A DNA stretch of 64,000 nt, taken from the NCBI GenBank assembly GCA_964036315.1, contig OZ038492.1:41392595-41456594 (forward strand), written 5' to 3'. The notes below the pieces were generated by a model. It searched no databases, had not been told where the DNA came from, and saw only the letters and a program-made list of their open reading frames with translations. This document shows positions 33,091 to 44,999 of this stretch, piece by piece. The translations under genes were made by a program, and so were the position numbers. Every line of letters begins with the position of its first letter. Position 1 is the first letter of the stretch. This stretch comes from Acanthosepion esculentum (taxonomy: Eukaryota; Mollusca; Cephalopoda; Sepiida; Sepiidae).

Positions 33091-35080
33091 TTAAATGTTT
33101 CCACCATTTTCCCCACTTGCGCTCGTTGTCTCTTTTACTCCATTTGTTCATACTCTGTTCCCTGATAGTGCATTTTCGTTTGTCTTTATGCTGACACTTC
33201 GCTCTATCGTCGTCTGCGTCGTCATTGTTTTTTGTTTTTTTTTCGAATTAAGCTCTTCTCTGAGTCACTTTAGCCGCGTCTTTTTACAAGAAATGTTGCT
33301 CTTTATTCCTTTTTTTTTTAACAAATCTCTCCACAGGTTTTCCTCTCTCTATTCCAATCCTGTTCTTTTCTCAAATGTCTTTCATTCTACAAGCTCTTCT
33401 GTCTCTGCATTTAATTTTTCTCATCTTGATTTCATCTCTTGTTTGTTTTCCCTCCCTCAATACTTTTTAATATGATGTCTTCCATTTCACCTCCAATAAA
33501 TTTTTGTTTTGTATTTTTGTCTTCCATTTTTCTTTCTCCATGTTCGTTTGTATGCTTTTGCTTTTATCGTCTTTCTTTCCCGATTTTTTGGCTTCGTTTT
33601 ACGGGTTTTCTTTTGTTTAGTTTCCATCTTTCACTTTTTCATTCATTCATTCATTCTGTTTTATTTCTCTTTCTTTATTTAATTCATTCATGAATTCTGT
33701 TTTGCTTCATTTTCCTCTTTTTTGACTTGAGTTTGTCTATTATTTATTCATTCATTCTTTCCTTTTCTTTTTGTTTTGCTTACCGTCTATCATTTATCCT
33801 TTTTTTCTCTCATAGATTCTTTTTCTTTTTCTTTCTGCTTTGCTTTCCGTATTTCTATGTTTTATTTCTTCCTTTTTTTTCCGCCTCCGTTTCTTTCTTT
33901 CTTCCTCTTTTGCTTTCTAGTCTTCTATAATTTTTACTTTGTGTCTTTTTGCTTTACTTTCTTTCCTTCTTTCTTTTATTCTGTTGTGTTTCTCGTCTTT
34001 TTTCTTTCTCTCTGTATTTCTTTCATTCACACATTCTTTTTTTCTTTTTGCTTTCCTTCATTCCTTCAATATTTTTTCACTTTGGCTTTCTGTTTTTCTT
34101 TTTCTTCTTTCTTTCTTTCTTTCTGTTTGCTTTCTTGTAATCACTCTCTCCTTTATTCTTTGTGTCTCTTTCTTTCTTTCTTTCTTTCTGTTGTGCTCTC
34201 CGTCTTTCCTTCTTTTCTTTCTCTCTGTACTTCTTTCTCCTGTTTCTTTCACTCATACATTTTTCTTTTTGCTTTCCTTCTTTCCTTCAATCTTTTTTCC
34301 CTTTGGTTTTCCGTTTCTCTTTTTGCTTTCTTTCTTTCTTTCTTTCTTTCATTCTTTCTTTCTGTTTTGCTTTCTGGTTATCTCTCTTTCCTTTATTCTT
34401 TGTCTTTTTCATTTTTCTTTCTTTATTTTATTTACTCATGCATTCGTTCATTTCTTTTTGCTTTGTGTTTTTCTTTTTGCTTTCTTTCTTTCTTTCTTTT
34501 CTTTCGTTTGTTCATACATTTAATCATCCTTTCTTTATATTTTGTTTTCTGTCTTTCGATTTTTGTTTGTTTTGCTTTCTGTTTTTCGTTTCTTTCCTTC
34601 TGTTTTCTGTTTCCGGTCGCTTAACTTTCTATCTTTTTTTATTTGTGATTTTCTCTTTCTTTCTTTCTTTCTTTTTTCTTTTTTTTCTTTCTTTCTTTCT
34701 TTCTTTCTTTCTTTATTTCTTTCTTTCTTTCATACATTCATTATTTCTTTCTTTCTGTTTTGCTTGCCGTTTTTTTTCTTTCTTTTTCTGTTACTCTTTT
34801 TCTTTCCGGCTTTATTTCATTTGTTTTGTTCTCATTTTATCCGTCTCGCTCCTATTACTATTTCTTATTTCAACATTTCCTTTACTGCTTTTACTTGATC
34901 TTTTCCCCCCAACCACCCCCCGATAATATTCCTCTTAAATTCATCCAGTTGTCAGGTCATTTTCGTTCTTTTACTTCTAATATTTTTAATTATATTTTTT
35001 ACTTTCACCGTCACATACTCTTTCTCTTTCTCTAATTTTCTTTCTTTCTTTCTTCTTTTCCCGAAAATAAATTCTTCTAG
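33091..35080. repeat. T/C-rich polypyrimidine tract with (CTTT)n arrays
   Basis: About 2 kb of the plus strand is almost devoid of runs of purines, with repeated CTTT units, densest at 34100-34190, 34325-34365, 34480-34505 and 34660-34730. It yields open frames of up to 282 codons rich in Phe, Ser and Leu, which are compositional artefacts. Long polypyrimidine DNA of this kind can form triplex structures. Confidence 0.9.
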
Positions 35081-35288
35081 TTTATAACATTTATGCAAAT
35101 GTTTTTTCTTAACTCAACTCTATCCAATAAACTTGTTTTTTGTTCTATAAAGAATTTATTTGACTCATTTTCTTTCAGCAGCTTCGTGTTTCCGATTATA
35201 TTTATCCTTTCCACCATTTTGTTTTTTATCTGCTACTTTCTTGAGTTGTACTTTTTTTACTTTTGTTGTTACTTTTTGTTCTATTTCT

Positions 35289-35612
<324 letters not shown>

Positions 35613-35632
35613 GCAGAATTAATTTAAACTCG

Positions 35633-35697
35633 GAACTAATTTCAATTCGCAACTAAGGGTTAGGGTTAGGGTTTTTAAATCGAGTTGAAATTAGTTC
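35633..35697. repeat. telomere-like TTAGGG repeats in a hairpin
   Basis: TAAGGGTTAGGGTTAGGGTT at 35654-35673 lies between GAACTAATTTCAATTCG (35633-35649) and CGAGTTGAAATTAGTTC (35681-35697). The flanks pair over 17 bp with one mismatch. Confidence 0.9.
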
Positions 35698-35701
35698 TGT
35701 C

Positions 35702-35731
35702 ATCTCTCTCTTTCTCTCTCTCTCCTTCTCT

Positions 35732-35784
<53 letters not shown>
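35702..35784. repeat. (TC)n then (TA)n microsatellite
   Basis: CT-rich to 35764, with a run of eight C near 35731, then (TA)n. Confidence 0.97.
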
Positions 35785-35785
<1 letters not shown>

Positions 35786-35979
35786 ACATTAGTTCTCTCC
35801 TGTAATTTTTTTGTTGTGATCAAAGATGCATTCTCACGGGAGTCTGACAAAGTAGCAGTTCTTGAATGCTATAAGTTTGTTTTCTGTCTGTAACAAATTC
35901 ATTTTACGTTTAATAGATACATATTTTCGCTGTCGTTTTCTTTCCATGACTATCTTTACCTGTACACGTAAATTTCTAA

Positions 35980-36640
35980 TCATTCCGAACAAGGCAATAA
36001 AGCCACTAAGATGCAAGGGATACTGAGTGGGAATGAATATGAAAAAATAGAAAACCTTATAATGGAAAGAAAACAATAGAGAATAGTAATTAAGAAGACT
36101 TAAGATAACAAAGAATATTGCATTTATAATTGTGAAAAATAAGTTGTCAGGAAAGCAAGAGAGTTCCACAACGGAGAAGTGCAAGAGAAGAAAATGCTGG
36201 CATAGAACTTACGGTTACATGTAGCGTTTTCAACTGCAAAATGATGTGATCTAGCCGTTAATCTAGTAATGTACATAAATATCTATAGAAAAATTACAGG
36301 GAAGCTACATTACGGCGGTGGGAAAATGATTGAAGCGTAGATGTCATGTCAGGAGCGATAGCACTGCATATTTATCTTTGGATTTTATCAAGAATCTCTA
36401 AATACATGGCAGACGCACCAGACTAGATGTGACAGCAATATTCAATGGATGGATGATCGGTATACTTATAAATGTGTAAGATAGATTCCGACGAGAAAAA
36501 AATGTCTATCACTACACAGGGAACCAAAATTCTTAGCAGCAGAACTAGCGATTGATTCACTAAAATCTTTCCACTTCATGTCATTAGTAAACCTTAATCC
36601 TAGAAAGTTACTCCCTTGGAGATTAGTATCAATCCTTTAG
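35980..36640 (-). mobile_element. jockey-like LINE 3' half (family 1)
   Basis: Starts GAACAAGGCAATAAAGCCAC at 35988. Then come AAGAGAGTTCCACAACGGAG, ACGGTTACATGTAGC, TTTGGATTTTATCAAGAATC and ACTCCCTTGGAGATTAGTAT. It covers more of the reverse transcriptase than most copies. No frame survives. Confidence 0.75.
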
Positions 36641-36744
36641 TACCACGATGTGCTTGAATCGTCTACAAGGTTTTTATCTCTTAATATTTACCAAGTAGCA
36701 AGTCATAATTTTGACGATTAGTACCGAAGCTTTCTCACTAACTA

Positions 36745-36870
36745 TGCTAAGATTGGGTTTCCGGTTCCTTTTGAAGACTTTTTATTCTCTTTCACTCCCA
36801 GTAGCCGCTTGCATCTTAGTGGCATTATAGCTAGGCTTTCGGATAATTGATTAAAATGAAAAATGTTTAA
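36745..36870 (+). mobile_element. jockey-like LINE 3' end (family 1), plus strand
   Basis: TTGGGTTTCCGGTTCCTTTT, TTCTCTTTCACTCCCAGTAG and CTTGCATCTTAGTGGCATTA. It is tail-to-tail with the minus copy beginning at 36890. Confidence 0.75.
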
Positions 36871-36884
36871 TTTGCATATTTTAT

Positions 36885-37200
36885 TTTAATCAGTTCACTC
36901 CAAGCAAGGCAATAATGCCACTAAGAAGCAAGTGAAAGAAGTAGTGAAATATAATGAAAGTCTTTAGAAGGATCCAGAAAACTAATCCTAAACAGGGAAC
37001 AAGGAATAAACATCTAATCCTGTGCAAAAGACGAGGAAGAAATGTAAACCGTACGATAGCCGAACATTTCTATTCCTATGGAAGAGAAGAAAAAATAATT
37101 GGTAAATTAAGCTTCAGAGTTCAAAAGGAGACTTTAGTAGTACAGACATGAAGTAGACTTTAGAAAGAACCGGAAAACCAATCCTAAACAGGAAACAAGA
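36885..37200 (-). mobile_element. jockey-like LINE 3' end (family 1), minus strand, partly duplicated
   Basis: TTCACTCCAAGCAAGGCAAT and GCCACTAAGAAGCAAG, then AAAGTCTTTAGAAGGATCCA and AACTAATCCTAAACAGG. The last block recurs at 37150-37190 (GACTTTAGAAAGAACCGG and ACCAATCCTAAACAGG), so about 45 bp was duplicated 190 bp apart. Confidence 0.7.
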
Positions 37201-38940
37201 AATGAGTATCTATTCCGGAGCAAATTGAATTTCTGAAGCATACGAATTCATTTTCTTTAAATTCATTTGTTTTCAAAGTAAGACCTTTTTTTGTCAATTT
37301 TATTTATCCTATAAATATCAGAAAGAACACTCTTGACAATACATAACAAGAAAGTAAGAAATATCTCTATTTTAAACGGTGCGATTGAAACAGCTATGGT
37401 ACTAATGTTGTGAGAATGCTCCTAGTTACTAATAAAGTGATAAGAAGACAACGAAAAATATTTCCAGTAGGTGTGAAACTACGTAAATAGATATTGGCTT
37501 AATATGAATAGCTGAAGCAGCACAAAATGATTAAGTGTATCAGATCATTGCAAAAGTGTGTGCCCAATTTTCTTTGTTAATATAAAATGACCGTAACTTG
37601 ACACTGGCGTTTGTTCTGGTGCCCTTCCGTCGAAATCCTCCGCTAATCATCCACGATTGCAAGTAGAACGTGTTCATCAACATCGAGATGTCGTCCGGGT
37701 CATCGTTGATCGTTTAGGTTAAAATCATCCCGAAGAAATCTGCCAAACCAATAGGTTACCTTCATTTTTTCACTGAAAAAAAAACAACATAGCATGATGA
37801 AAAAAAAGTCCCCACACTTAATATAGTTTTATTATCAAAATGTTTATGCTATTATTAAGAGGAAAGACCAAATATTTTTTATCAATTTTTTTAATTCTTT
37901 CTAGCATGTCCGAAGTTTATGGTAAATATCTTGTATTTTTTCGTCGGCGGTCGACGTAATATTTACGATTAATGTTTTTTTTCGGTGAAAACACATTAGA
38001 AATTCTTGCAAAAATCAAATAATTGTCGGATTTTAATGAAACTTTCAGAACTTATTCAAAGATTAGTAAACTTATTTATGATGTTTTCCTTTTAAGAAAA
38101 ATAGTGGTAAAAATGTTTTTGCATGTGTTACTTCCCCACTTACTTAATTTCATGAAATTTGAGAAATTAAATTTTCATCAGAATTTTTTTTTATTTATGT
38201 AAAAGCAGCACTGCTTGGATAATGTAAATCAACATTTTTCTTCAAACTACTTCTCACTTTTCGAAAATCTGCTCCGAATAGTAAAAGAAAAAAAATCAAT
38301 AAAATTATGACATTATTTAATTAATCAAATTATTTAGTAGCTTTTATAAATAAGATTTATTAATAACACTATTGTTTTAAGAAAAATAGTTATTTCTTCG
38401 ATGAATAATGGCTTTTTACAAGGATTGCTATAATTAAAAACAAAATTAATTACAGTAATATATAATATATAAATCATTTAAAATTCTGCAATAATTTCAT
38501 CCGGTTAGGGAAAAATTATATTTACTAATTAAAATTTGAAATGCTTAATACAAATTATTTTGCAACAAGATTTTTAAAATATTTTTTATTTTATTTTATT
38601 TATATGAATATTATATAACATGTCCCTTTTTAAAAAGTATACACGACATTTTCAGAACATAAAAACGATTAAAATAGAAAATTTAAAATCAACATTCCTA
38701 AAATTAGAATACAGAGAATATTTTCCAACATTTTAAAGATTACTGAGTACTTAAAAAATATATAAAAATGGGACTCATCCATCATTTCCTTAAATTGTGT
38801 TTTAACATATAAAGTCTCAGTAGAACAACAATAAATCTGTGATCAGCACTTGTTAGGTGATTGTCGAGGTATCGCATATACGTCATCACCGCTACTGTTT
38901 GTTTTAAAAATCCATTTCTCTGTTAAATAACTTAAAGTAA
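37201..38940. other. unclassified, very AT-rich
   Basis: No gene. At 37600-37760 a more GC-balanced patch may be a decayed transposon piece, but no motif is clear. The part 37800-38940 is strongly AT-rich with long A and T runs. Confidence 0.45.
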
Positions 38941-38955
38941 TGGAGGATTATCAAT

Positions 38956-39141
38956 TTGAGGACAAAACCTCAATATTCAACAAAGACTGGCTCGCAACTG
39001 AGCGATGCAAGGTTTCAGTGTATAATGTGCCTGATTTGGGGAACAAAAATGTTATACGAAAATTCACCAAAATATTATTGTAATGAATGTAAGAGGCCTC
39101 CTAATATTACCACATCTACAAAAAAGAATATAATACCGTAG
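38956..39141 (+). other. 61-codon open frame with two CxxC pairs
   Basis: The frame contains FQCIMCLIWGTKMLY and YYCNECKRPP: CxxC, 17 intervening residues, CxxC, the spacing of a small zinc ribbon. It starts with Met and ends with a stop, in an AT-rich setting with no obvious splice context. It might be a real small exon, part of an unrecognised transposase, or chance. No family recognised. Confidence 0.25.
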
Positions 39142-39618
39142 CAGGATAAATCTATTTTTCTCTATTAAACTGCTGCAAAAATATTTCAGCATGTTTTGGT
39201 AAATATATTATTTATATAAATTCCTAGAATATGAACGGTTCTGATTTGGATAAACTGGATTCTCTTAGGAAATTTTTCATATCGTGTTAGTTTTGGAAAG
39301 AGCTGACCAGACAGCGGATATTATATGGGGGAGAAAAAGTAAAATAATCCAAGGATAACAGGTCTGAAGAATATGATACGTTTAAAAGACGCCCCCAACT
39401 AGTCCAGGGATTATGATCGCTATTTACGTCTTCGATCTTGAAGATATTTGCTTTCATGTAATAGAGTCGATGCCATTTGACTCTCTTGCCTAGAAAAAAA
39501 GTTATTTTCTCTTTCAATGTTTCTTTGAAATAAAATAATTTACTTCAGCATTAGTAACAATTTAGTCCCTTTTAGCAATTCGTAATAAACATTTTAAAAC
39601 CTGCAAAAATTAAGAGAA
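39142..39618. other. unclassified
   Basis: No recognised features. Confidence 0.4.
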
Positions 39619-40350
39619 TATCTTCCTCGTAAAACCCGTGTAGTTTGAGATTTATTCAAAATAATTTTGATCAAGCTATAACTTTCTTCACTTTAGATTC
39701 TTGTAATAAATCAATCTTGCTTCACAAATGATGTTTTCGCGTACAAAAAGAAAACTGTTTAAATTCTACCAATGTTCATTTCTGTAAGTTTTTGGTTCTT
39801 GGAGATGTGTACAGATTAACGGACCAGATCTTCTGTTCGTCCAGCAAAAAATCCGACTGCACCTGTTCCTACCTTTAACTGGGAGTGTTATTCTCACTCT
39901 CCCACTCTATATCTCCGATTGCAATACTTTCCGATTTCCTCATGACTCCGATTCTCTACATTTCGATTGACAGCTTATGTTAAACCTATACTTGAACGCA
40001 GTTTGATTATAAAGCCACGGTGGGAATTTTATACCTTCCGACCAAGTGTCACTTAAATGTAGAGAATCGGAGTCATGAGGAAATCGGAGTGAGAATAACA
40101 CTCCCAGTTAAAGGTATGGAACCAGGTTGATTATAAAGCCAGTCGGATTTTTTGGACGAACAGAAGATCTGGTCCGTTAATCTGTACACCATCTCCAAGA
40201 ACCAAAAACTTACAGAAATGACATGGTAGAATTTAAACAGTTTCTTTTTGTACGCGAAAACATCATTTGTAAGCAAGATTGTATTTATTACAAGAATCTA
40301 AAGTGAAGAAAGTTATAGCTTGATCAATCTCAAACTACACGGGAAGATAG
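39619..40350. repeat. long foldback element, ~300-bp arms
   Basis: Left arm 39619-39963 and right arm 40054-40350 are near-identical reverse complements; ATGATGTTTTCGCGTACAAA at about 39729 faces TTTGTACGCGAAAACATCAT at about 40247. The loop is 39964-40053. The arms differ by a few single-base indels and two blocks: about 35 bp extra in the left arm near 39900-39935, and GATTATAAAGCC only in the right arm and the loop. No coding frame of note. Confidence 0.95.
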
Positions 40351-40389
40351 TTTTGTGAAATAAATGTCATACTAAGGAATGTAATTGCA

Positions 40390-40855
40390 TTAATGGCCGA
40401 GTGGTTAGAACGTTCGCTTTCTGACCATAACACCCGGGTTCGAAGCTCACCATAGTTCATTTGTCAGGAAGGCGACTTCCTGATGTTATCGGACTGGATC
40501 CAGGTCGGTCCCAGCTTGCGGCACATTTGGAAAGTGCCTGAAAACCATACCACGAGTTAACCCAAAATTTGTGCGTGAAATTGGGTAGACGGAACACGAT
40601 GACACAAGTCATTGTGGCCGAGGGGTTGAGCGTGCTGACCTTGTTCAAATTGTTGATCATGCTAGATAACACGCTTTCTCCCAGAAAATGTAACTACGGT
40701 CTGCTCAGCATAGTTGCAGTATAAACCAAAAGTGGGCTCTTTGGGTGTTGAGCAAACATAAATGTGCCTGAGTCTGCAATAGGGATTGGCTAGTCGCCCT
40801 AACAGTCGGGTATCCCCGAATACGAGTGGCCAGCTATTATTTATAATTACATTTT
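40390..40855 (+). mobile_element. tRNA-headed SINE, near full length
   Basis: The A box TGGCCGAGTGG lies at 40394-40404 and the B box GGTTCGAAGC at 40437-40446, the pol III promoter layout, similar to a Ser/Leu-type tRNA. The body follows: GAAAACCATACCACGAGTTA, GAAATTGGGTAGACGGAAC, GTTCAAATTGTTGATCATGC, TCTGCTCAGCATAGTTGCAG and GAATACGAGTGGCCAGCTAT, which marks the 3' end. A second GTGGCCGAGGGGTTGAGCG at 40615 looks like another A box, so the element may be dimeric. Other copies lie at 13.2, 46.4 and 48.5 kb. Confidence 0.8.
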
Positions 40856-41278
40856 TACAGATCCTCTTTTGTCGATTGAAAATGGGATGAGAAATGTTCA
40901 TTCATAATACGTTTGCCAGCGTTTATGTGTTCCAGCGTGTGGAAGATTAATGTACATTTCAATACCTTTGAAATAAGTCCATAAAAACTTTTCGTGGTAA
41001 CATTTTTCGTCACGACTCTAGCAGGTCGCGCATGTGCCCCCAGGGAATAAAAGTCGCCAGATTTTACTGCCTTTTGGAAATCCAAATGCCCTTACGAAAA
41101 TATTTTATCGTTTCTGCTTAGTTAAAACGCTTTTTGTAACCACGTGGTGCGTTCCCTACTACGTCCGCGCCTAAAAATACTTCTAATTTTTTTCTGACGT
41201 TGAAGGGACGTTCACTCTGCCAGGATTCTGTTTTTACAAAAACATTTTTTTAACACAGACTGTTTATAAATTCTATAG
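40856..41278. other. unclassified
   Basis: Nothing recognised. Confidence 0.4.
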
Positions 41279-41902
41279 CAGTGTTAACCAACGTGGATAC
41301 TAACGCCCCCTTATGGGTTCTGTTATGTTGAAAGAGAGCACTGGGCGTTTTTATTTCCTTTGGCGGGCGGTGGATATACTCATTGGGGAGGTGGGAATTC
41401 GTACATTCTTTTTCAAATTTTCAAACATTATTTAATATTAGCTAAATAAGGAAATTTCTGAAATCTGTGGGAAGCTATAAAACTTTTCTTCGATGCTTTT
41501 CCATCTTCTATATGTCTGAATGCGATTTCAGCGTAGTTATGCAGCCTGTTATTGAAAAAAAGGAGAAACCGCCTGCAAATTATAAAATGAGAACTACGAT
41601 CACTTCTAATAGCGTGGAATAGAGTAAGAACCTTAGTCAGTAAGCATCAAAGTCTACCATTTCATGGAAAAGATTGAGATAAGCTATAAATTAAATGTTG
41701 TTTCTTGTAGCATTTTAATCATTGGCATTTATAATAGAAATGAAAACAATATTAAAATTGTACTAATACCTAAATGTTATCTTGCTATGAAAGATAAATT
41801 CAGTATAATACTCGAAATTTAATTTGACAAGCGGTGCATTGACAAAAGTATTTGTGCCCAAAGGGGGCACTGGTTGAAAAAAAAAAGGGTTGGGAAACAC
41901 TG
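41279..41902. mobile_element. non-autonomous hAT-like DNA transposon candidate
   Basis: The left end CAGTGTTAACCAAC and the right end GTTGGGAAACACTG form terminal inverted repeats close to the CAGTGTTTCCCAACC consensus of many hAT elements. Inside, CGCCCCCTTATGGG near the left and CCCAAAGGGGGCAC near the right extend the symmetry. The 624-bp length and lack of a frame fit a non-autonomous element. The flanking 8-mers (TTCTATAG and ATAGGGTC) do not form a clear target duplication. Confidence 0.55.
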
Positions 41903-42383
41903 ATAGGGTCACAGTTTAAATTTATTTATTTCTGAAAAAATTCCTAGTGCATTTGTGATCTTCCTATAGGTTCACGGCTATTTTTCCTTCACCTCATCTA
42001 ATTCTTGATCTTTATAAATTTGTATGTGACTTCATTCGCTGTATAAAAAATCTATCTGGCGCTGAAGGTGCCACTGATCTCTTAACCATAGTGTGTTTGA
42101 AATTCATAGTTTTCTTGTCATATCCTGCTATGACAAAAAAAAATGAGTGAAATTTACAAGTTTAATACAATTGAGAGGCATTGAAAAAGAATACAGTGGA
42201 AAGGAAAGTAATATTAATTATGCAGAGAGTTAAAGGTTAAGTTTATCTTTTCATTAGTCTTAGATGTATATTTATTGATTTTTTTTTATATCGCACAAAA
42301 CCGTAACTCTAATGTTCTTCTCAAGATAGATTTTCATTAAATTTAATAACCACAAAATATCTACGTTTAAAATACAGCAAGGT
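41903..42383. other. unclassified
   Basis: No recognised features. Confidence 0.4.
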
Positions 42384-42447
42384 GACGCCATTTTCCACTG
42401 GTCAAAATATACTTAGACGCCATTTTCCACTCGTCAAGATATACTTA
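42384..42447. repeat. 32-bp tandem duplication
   Basis: GACGCCATTTTCCACTGGTC plus 12 bases, repeated at 42416 with two changes. Confidence 0.95.
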
Positions 42448-42579
42448 GAAAATATATTTGCTATATGCCCTTTCACAGATCTCCATCTGACTTTTTCAAC
42501 ATTATACGTTCCAAGTTATCATAATCTGTTAGTCAGATCTCTTCTTTCGGTTTAAATGTTATAGTTTTTAGAGTTTATC

Positions 42580-42583
42580 ATCA

Positions 42584-42651
<68 letters not shown>
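42580..42651. repeat. (TCA)n/(TTA)n microsatellite
   Basis: Three TCA units and then about 21 TTA units. Confidence 0.97.
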
Positions 42652-42959
42652 TCTTTTCATTCAGCTGCAATTTAATTTTGTTCAAATTTAAGATGATTTC
42701 AAGTTCCACCACCACCTGTTAGGAAACAGCATATGCAAATTGTTTATTGATTTTGCATCATTTAAGGACTGGAGCTTTAAATTACGACCTCGTTTCTTGT
42801 CCACTCCTAATTATCTACCCTCTCGCCAACCACTTTTTCACCGTTTTCTCTCTTTAAATTTTTGTGTAGCCACTTTTATGATTCCAGGTTAACGAGTCTT
42901 TCTTCTTTATCGCTATCCTTCGCTCGCTAAGTCGTTTGTGTGATTTTTTCTTTTTTCAT

Positions 42960-44330
42960 TCGTTTCAAATCAATTACTCTTTTCATTCAAATTTTTTATT
43001 TATTTTATCAAAACGTTTATCCTTGATCCCACTTGTTCATTCGCTTTTTCTTCTTCTTTCCTGGTAACTTTCTTCCTTTCATTCTTTGTCGTTCATATCA
43101 ATAATAATTACTGTTTTTATTCTTCTTTGAACTCTTTCTTGTGGACTTCTTTGACAAAAAATAAGTTATTCATTTTTTCTTCTTTCTTCACACCCAATAT
43201 GGCGTTCGTTTTTGTATTTTCCTTCATTTTCTTACTGCTTACCTGGAAGAAATGAAAATTTCATTTGTTTTTTGCGATATCGGAAAATTTACACTTGATT
43301 GCATGTGTTCATTGGCTTTTGCTTCTTCTTCTGTCATTGTAACTTTCTTTCTTCTTTCTTTATTTCATTCTTTTTTCTTATTTCTTTCTTGGTCCTTTCT
43401 TTCGTTTTTTTTATTTATTACTGAATTTCATCCTTTCATTCTTTTTTTCTTTCTTTCTTTCTTTCCTTCGTTCTTAGATTTTTTTTTATGTTTTCTTCCG
43501 TTCTTTCTTTTTTCTGCATTTATTCTTTTTTCGATACTTTTTCGTGTCCTTCTTTGAAACAATCGTATACATTTTTAATTCATCTTTCTTTCATTCTCCA
43601 CCGTCCATATCAATTTCTGCATTTATTCTTCTTTGAAATATTTGATCTTAAAAAAAAAAAAATTAATTCATTTTTAATTCATCTTTCTTCCTTTCTTTCT
43701 TTCTTTCTTTCATTCTTTATTTATTTAATTCATTATTTCGTTTTTTCTTTCTTTCATTCTGTCGTTCATTCTTTCTTTTATACTTTCTTTCTTTGCCGTT
43801 CATAAAAATACTAATTTCTGCTTTTATTCTTTGAAATATTTCTTTTGTCCTTCTTTGGGGAAAAAACTTACTCATTTTTAATTCCACTTTCTTTCTTGAC
43901 AATTTATGACTTTCAAATTTTTGTTTTATTTTCTTCTTTATTTTTTGCTTCGCCGGTAAAAATGAAAATATAATTCGAGTTTGTTTTTGTCTTGTTTTTT
44001 TTTGCGTTGTCTAAAACTTTACCCTTCATTCCACCTGTTCATCAATTTTACTTTCTCTTTTTTATTTCTTTCTTTCTTTCTTTCTTCGCTGTCCATTTAA
44101 ATAATTCCTGATTATATTCTTCTTTGAGATCTTTCTTGCGTTCTTTGAAAAAAAAATTATACATTTTAATACCGCTTTCTTTCTTTCTTTGCCGTCCATT
44201 TAAATAATAATTTATGGTTTTATTCTTCTTTGAGCACTTTCTTGCGGTCTTCTTTGAAGCAAACATTTTAATTCTTCTTTCTTTTCTTCCTCCTTTCTTT
44301 CTTTGTTTCTTTCTTTCTTCCCACACTTAA
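42960..44330. repeat. second T/C-rich tract with TTTC/CTTT repeats
   Basis: Like 33.1-35.1 kb but shorter and more interrupted. Within it, a block of about 140 bp recurs with variation: TTTCTTTGCCGTCCATTTAA, then ATTCTTCTTTGA, then CTTTCTTG, at about 43590-43660, 43790-43860, 44085-44150 and 44185-44250. It is therefore a loose higher-order tandem repeat. Confidence 0.85.
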
Positions 44331-44494
44331 CTTGTGATACAATTTTGTATTTTTTACTTCATCATATTCATCCTTCTATTTACTTAGATTACCAGAATAA
44401 TCTCACGAAGGAACGAATGGAGAGATATACAGGCGATGTTGAACCATACTTTGATTGGACTGGTCCACCTTTAAGATGAATTTTCCCACCTTTT

Positions 44495-44930
44495 TTGGTT
44501 ACATTCAATGCTTTGAAAACCAAACTTTTCCAACTTCAAACCTATCTCTCATTGGTGGGATGTGACAAACCCCTCGCTGCCCTATCGCTATTTTCACGGA
44601 AAGTCCTCGGAAGAACTACAATCCTTGGATCCACTAGGCCTAACCTTCACGACAAGGATCCTCCATGCCACTTACATTGTAACAAACCATTCACATTCCC
44701 TCCGTATTCCATCGGTGAGAAGTAAGTTCCATTCGAACAGCTTCTTCCCGCGAACCTCTGCTCTGTGGAACCGACTCCCGAGTTGTTGTTTCCACTATCA
44801 CTACAATCGTAACCTGTTCAAGTCCAGGGTTAACTCTTATCTTCCTCTCCTATTCGTACAAACCGCCTCCTAACGTAACCCTCTACCGCCAGTGGCTTCT
44901 GGGCATTGTACAGGATGACCCTTTCTTTAA
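44495..44930 (+). mobile_element. jockey-like LINE reverse transcriptase C-terminus (family 2)
   Basis: The frame 44562-44873 ends with a natural-looking stop and reads PSLPYRYFHGKSSEELQSLD, then SNSFFPRTSALWNRLPSC, then NRNLFKSRVNSYL. This is the classical C-terminal end of jockey/CR1-like LINEs: SFFPRTA-LWNSLP then FK-RVN--L. The 3' region ends GTACAGGATGACCCTTTC with AAAAAAGACGAG after it. It is truncated at its 5' end, and a frameshift separates the upstream 44495-44560 part. Confidence 0.85.
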
Positions 44931-44999
44931 AAAAGACGAGAGTGGTTACTGGGTGTGGAAGTGACTGAGAAGACATTAGTTAGGAAAAAAGACAATAAC

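Noticed and set aside
33776..34926. Open frames of 118-282 codons rich in Phe, Ser and Leu
   Set aside because: They lie inside a T/C-rich repeat tract, overlap in all three plus frames and have no domain; low purine content simply removes stop codons.
40394..40460. True tRNA gene
   Set aside because: A and B boxes are present, but no acceptor stem closes, and the sequence continues into a body shared with other dispersed copies.
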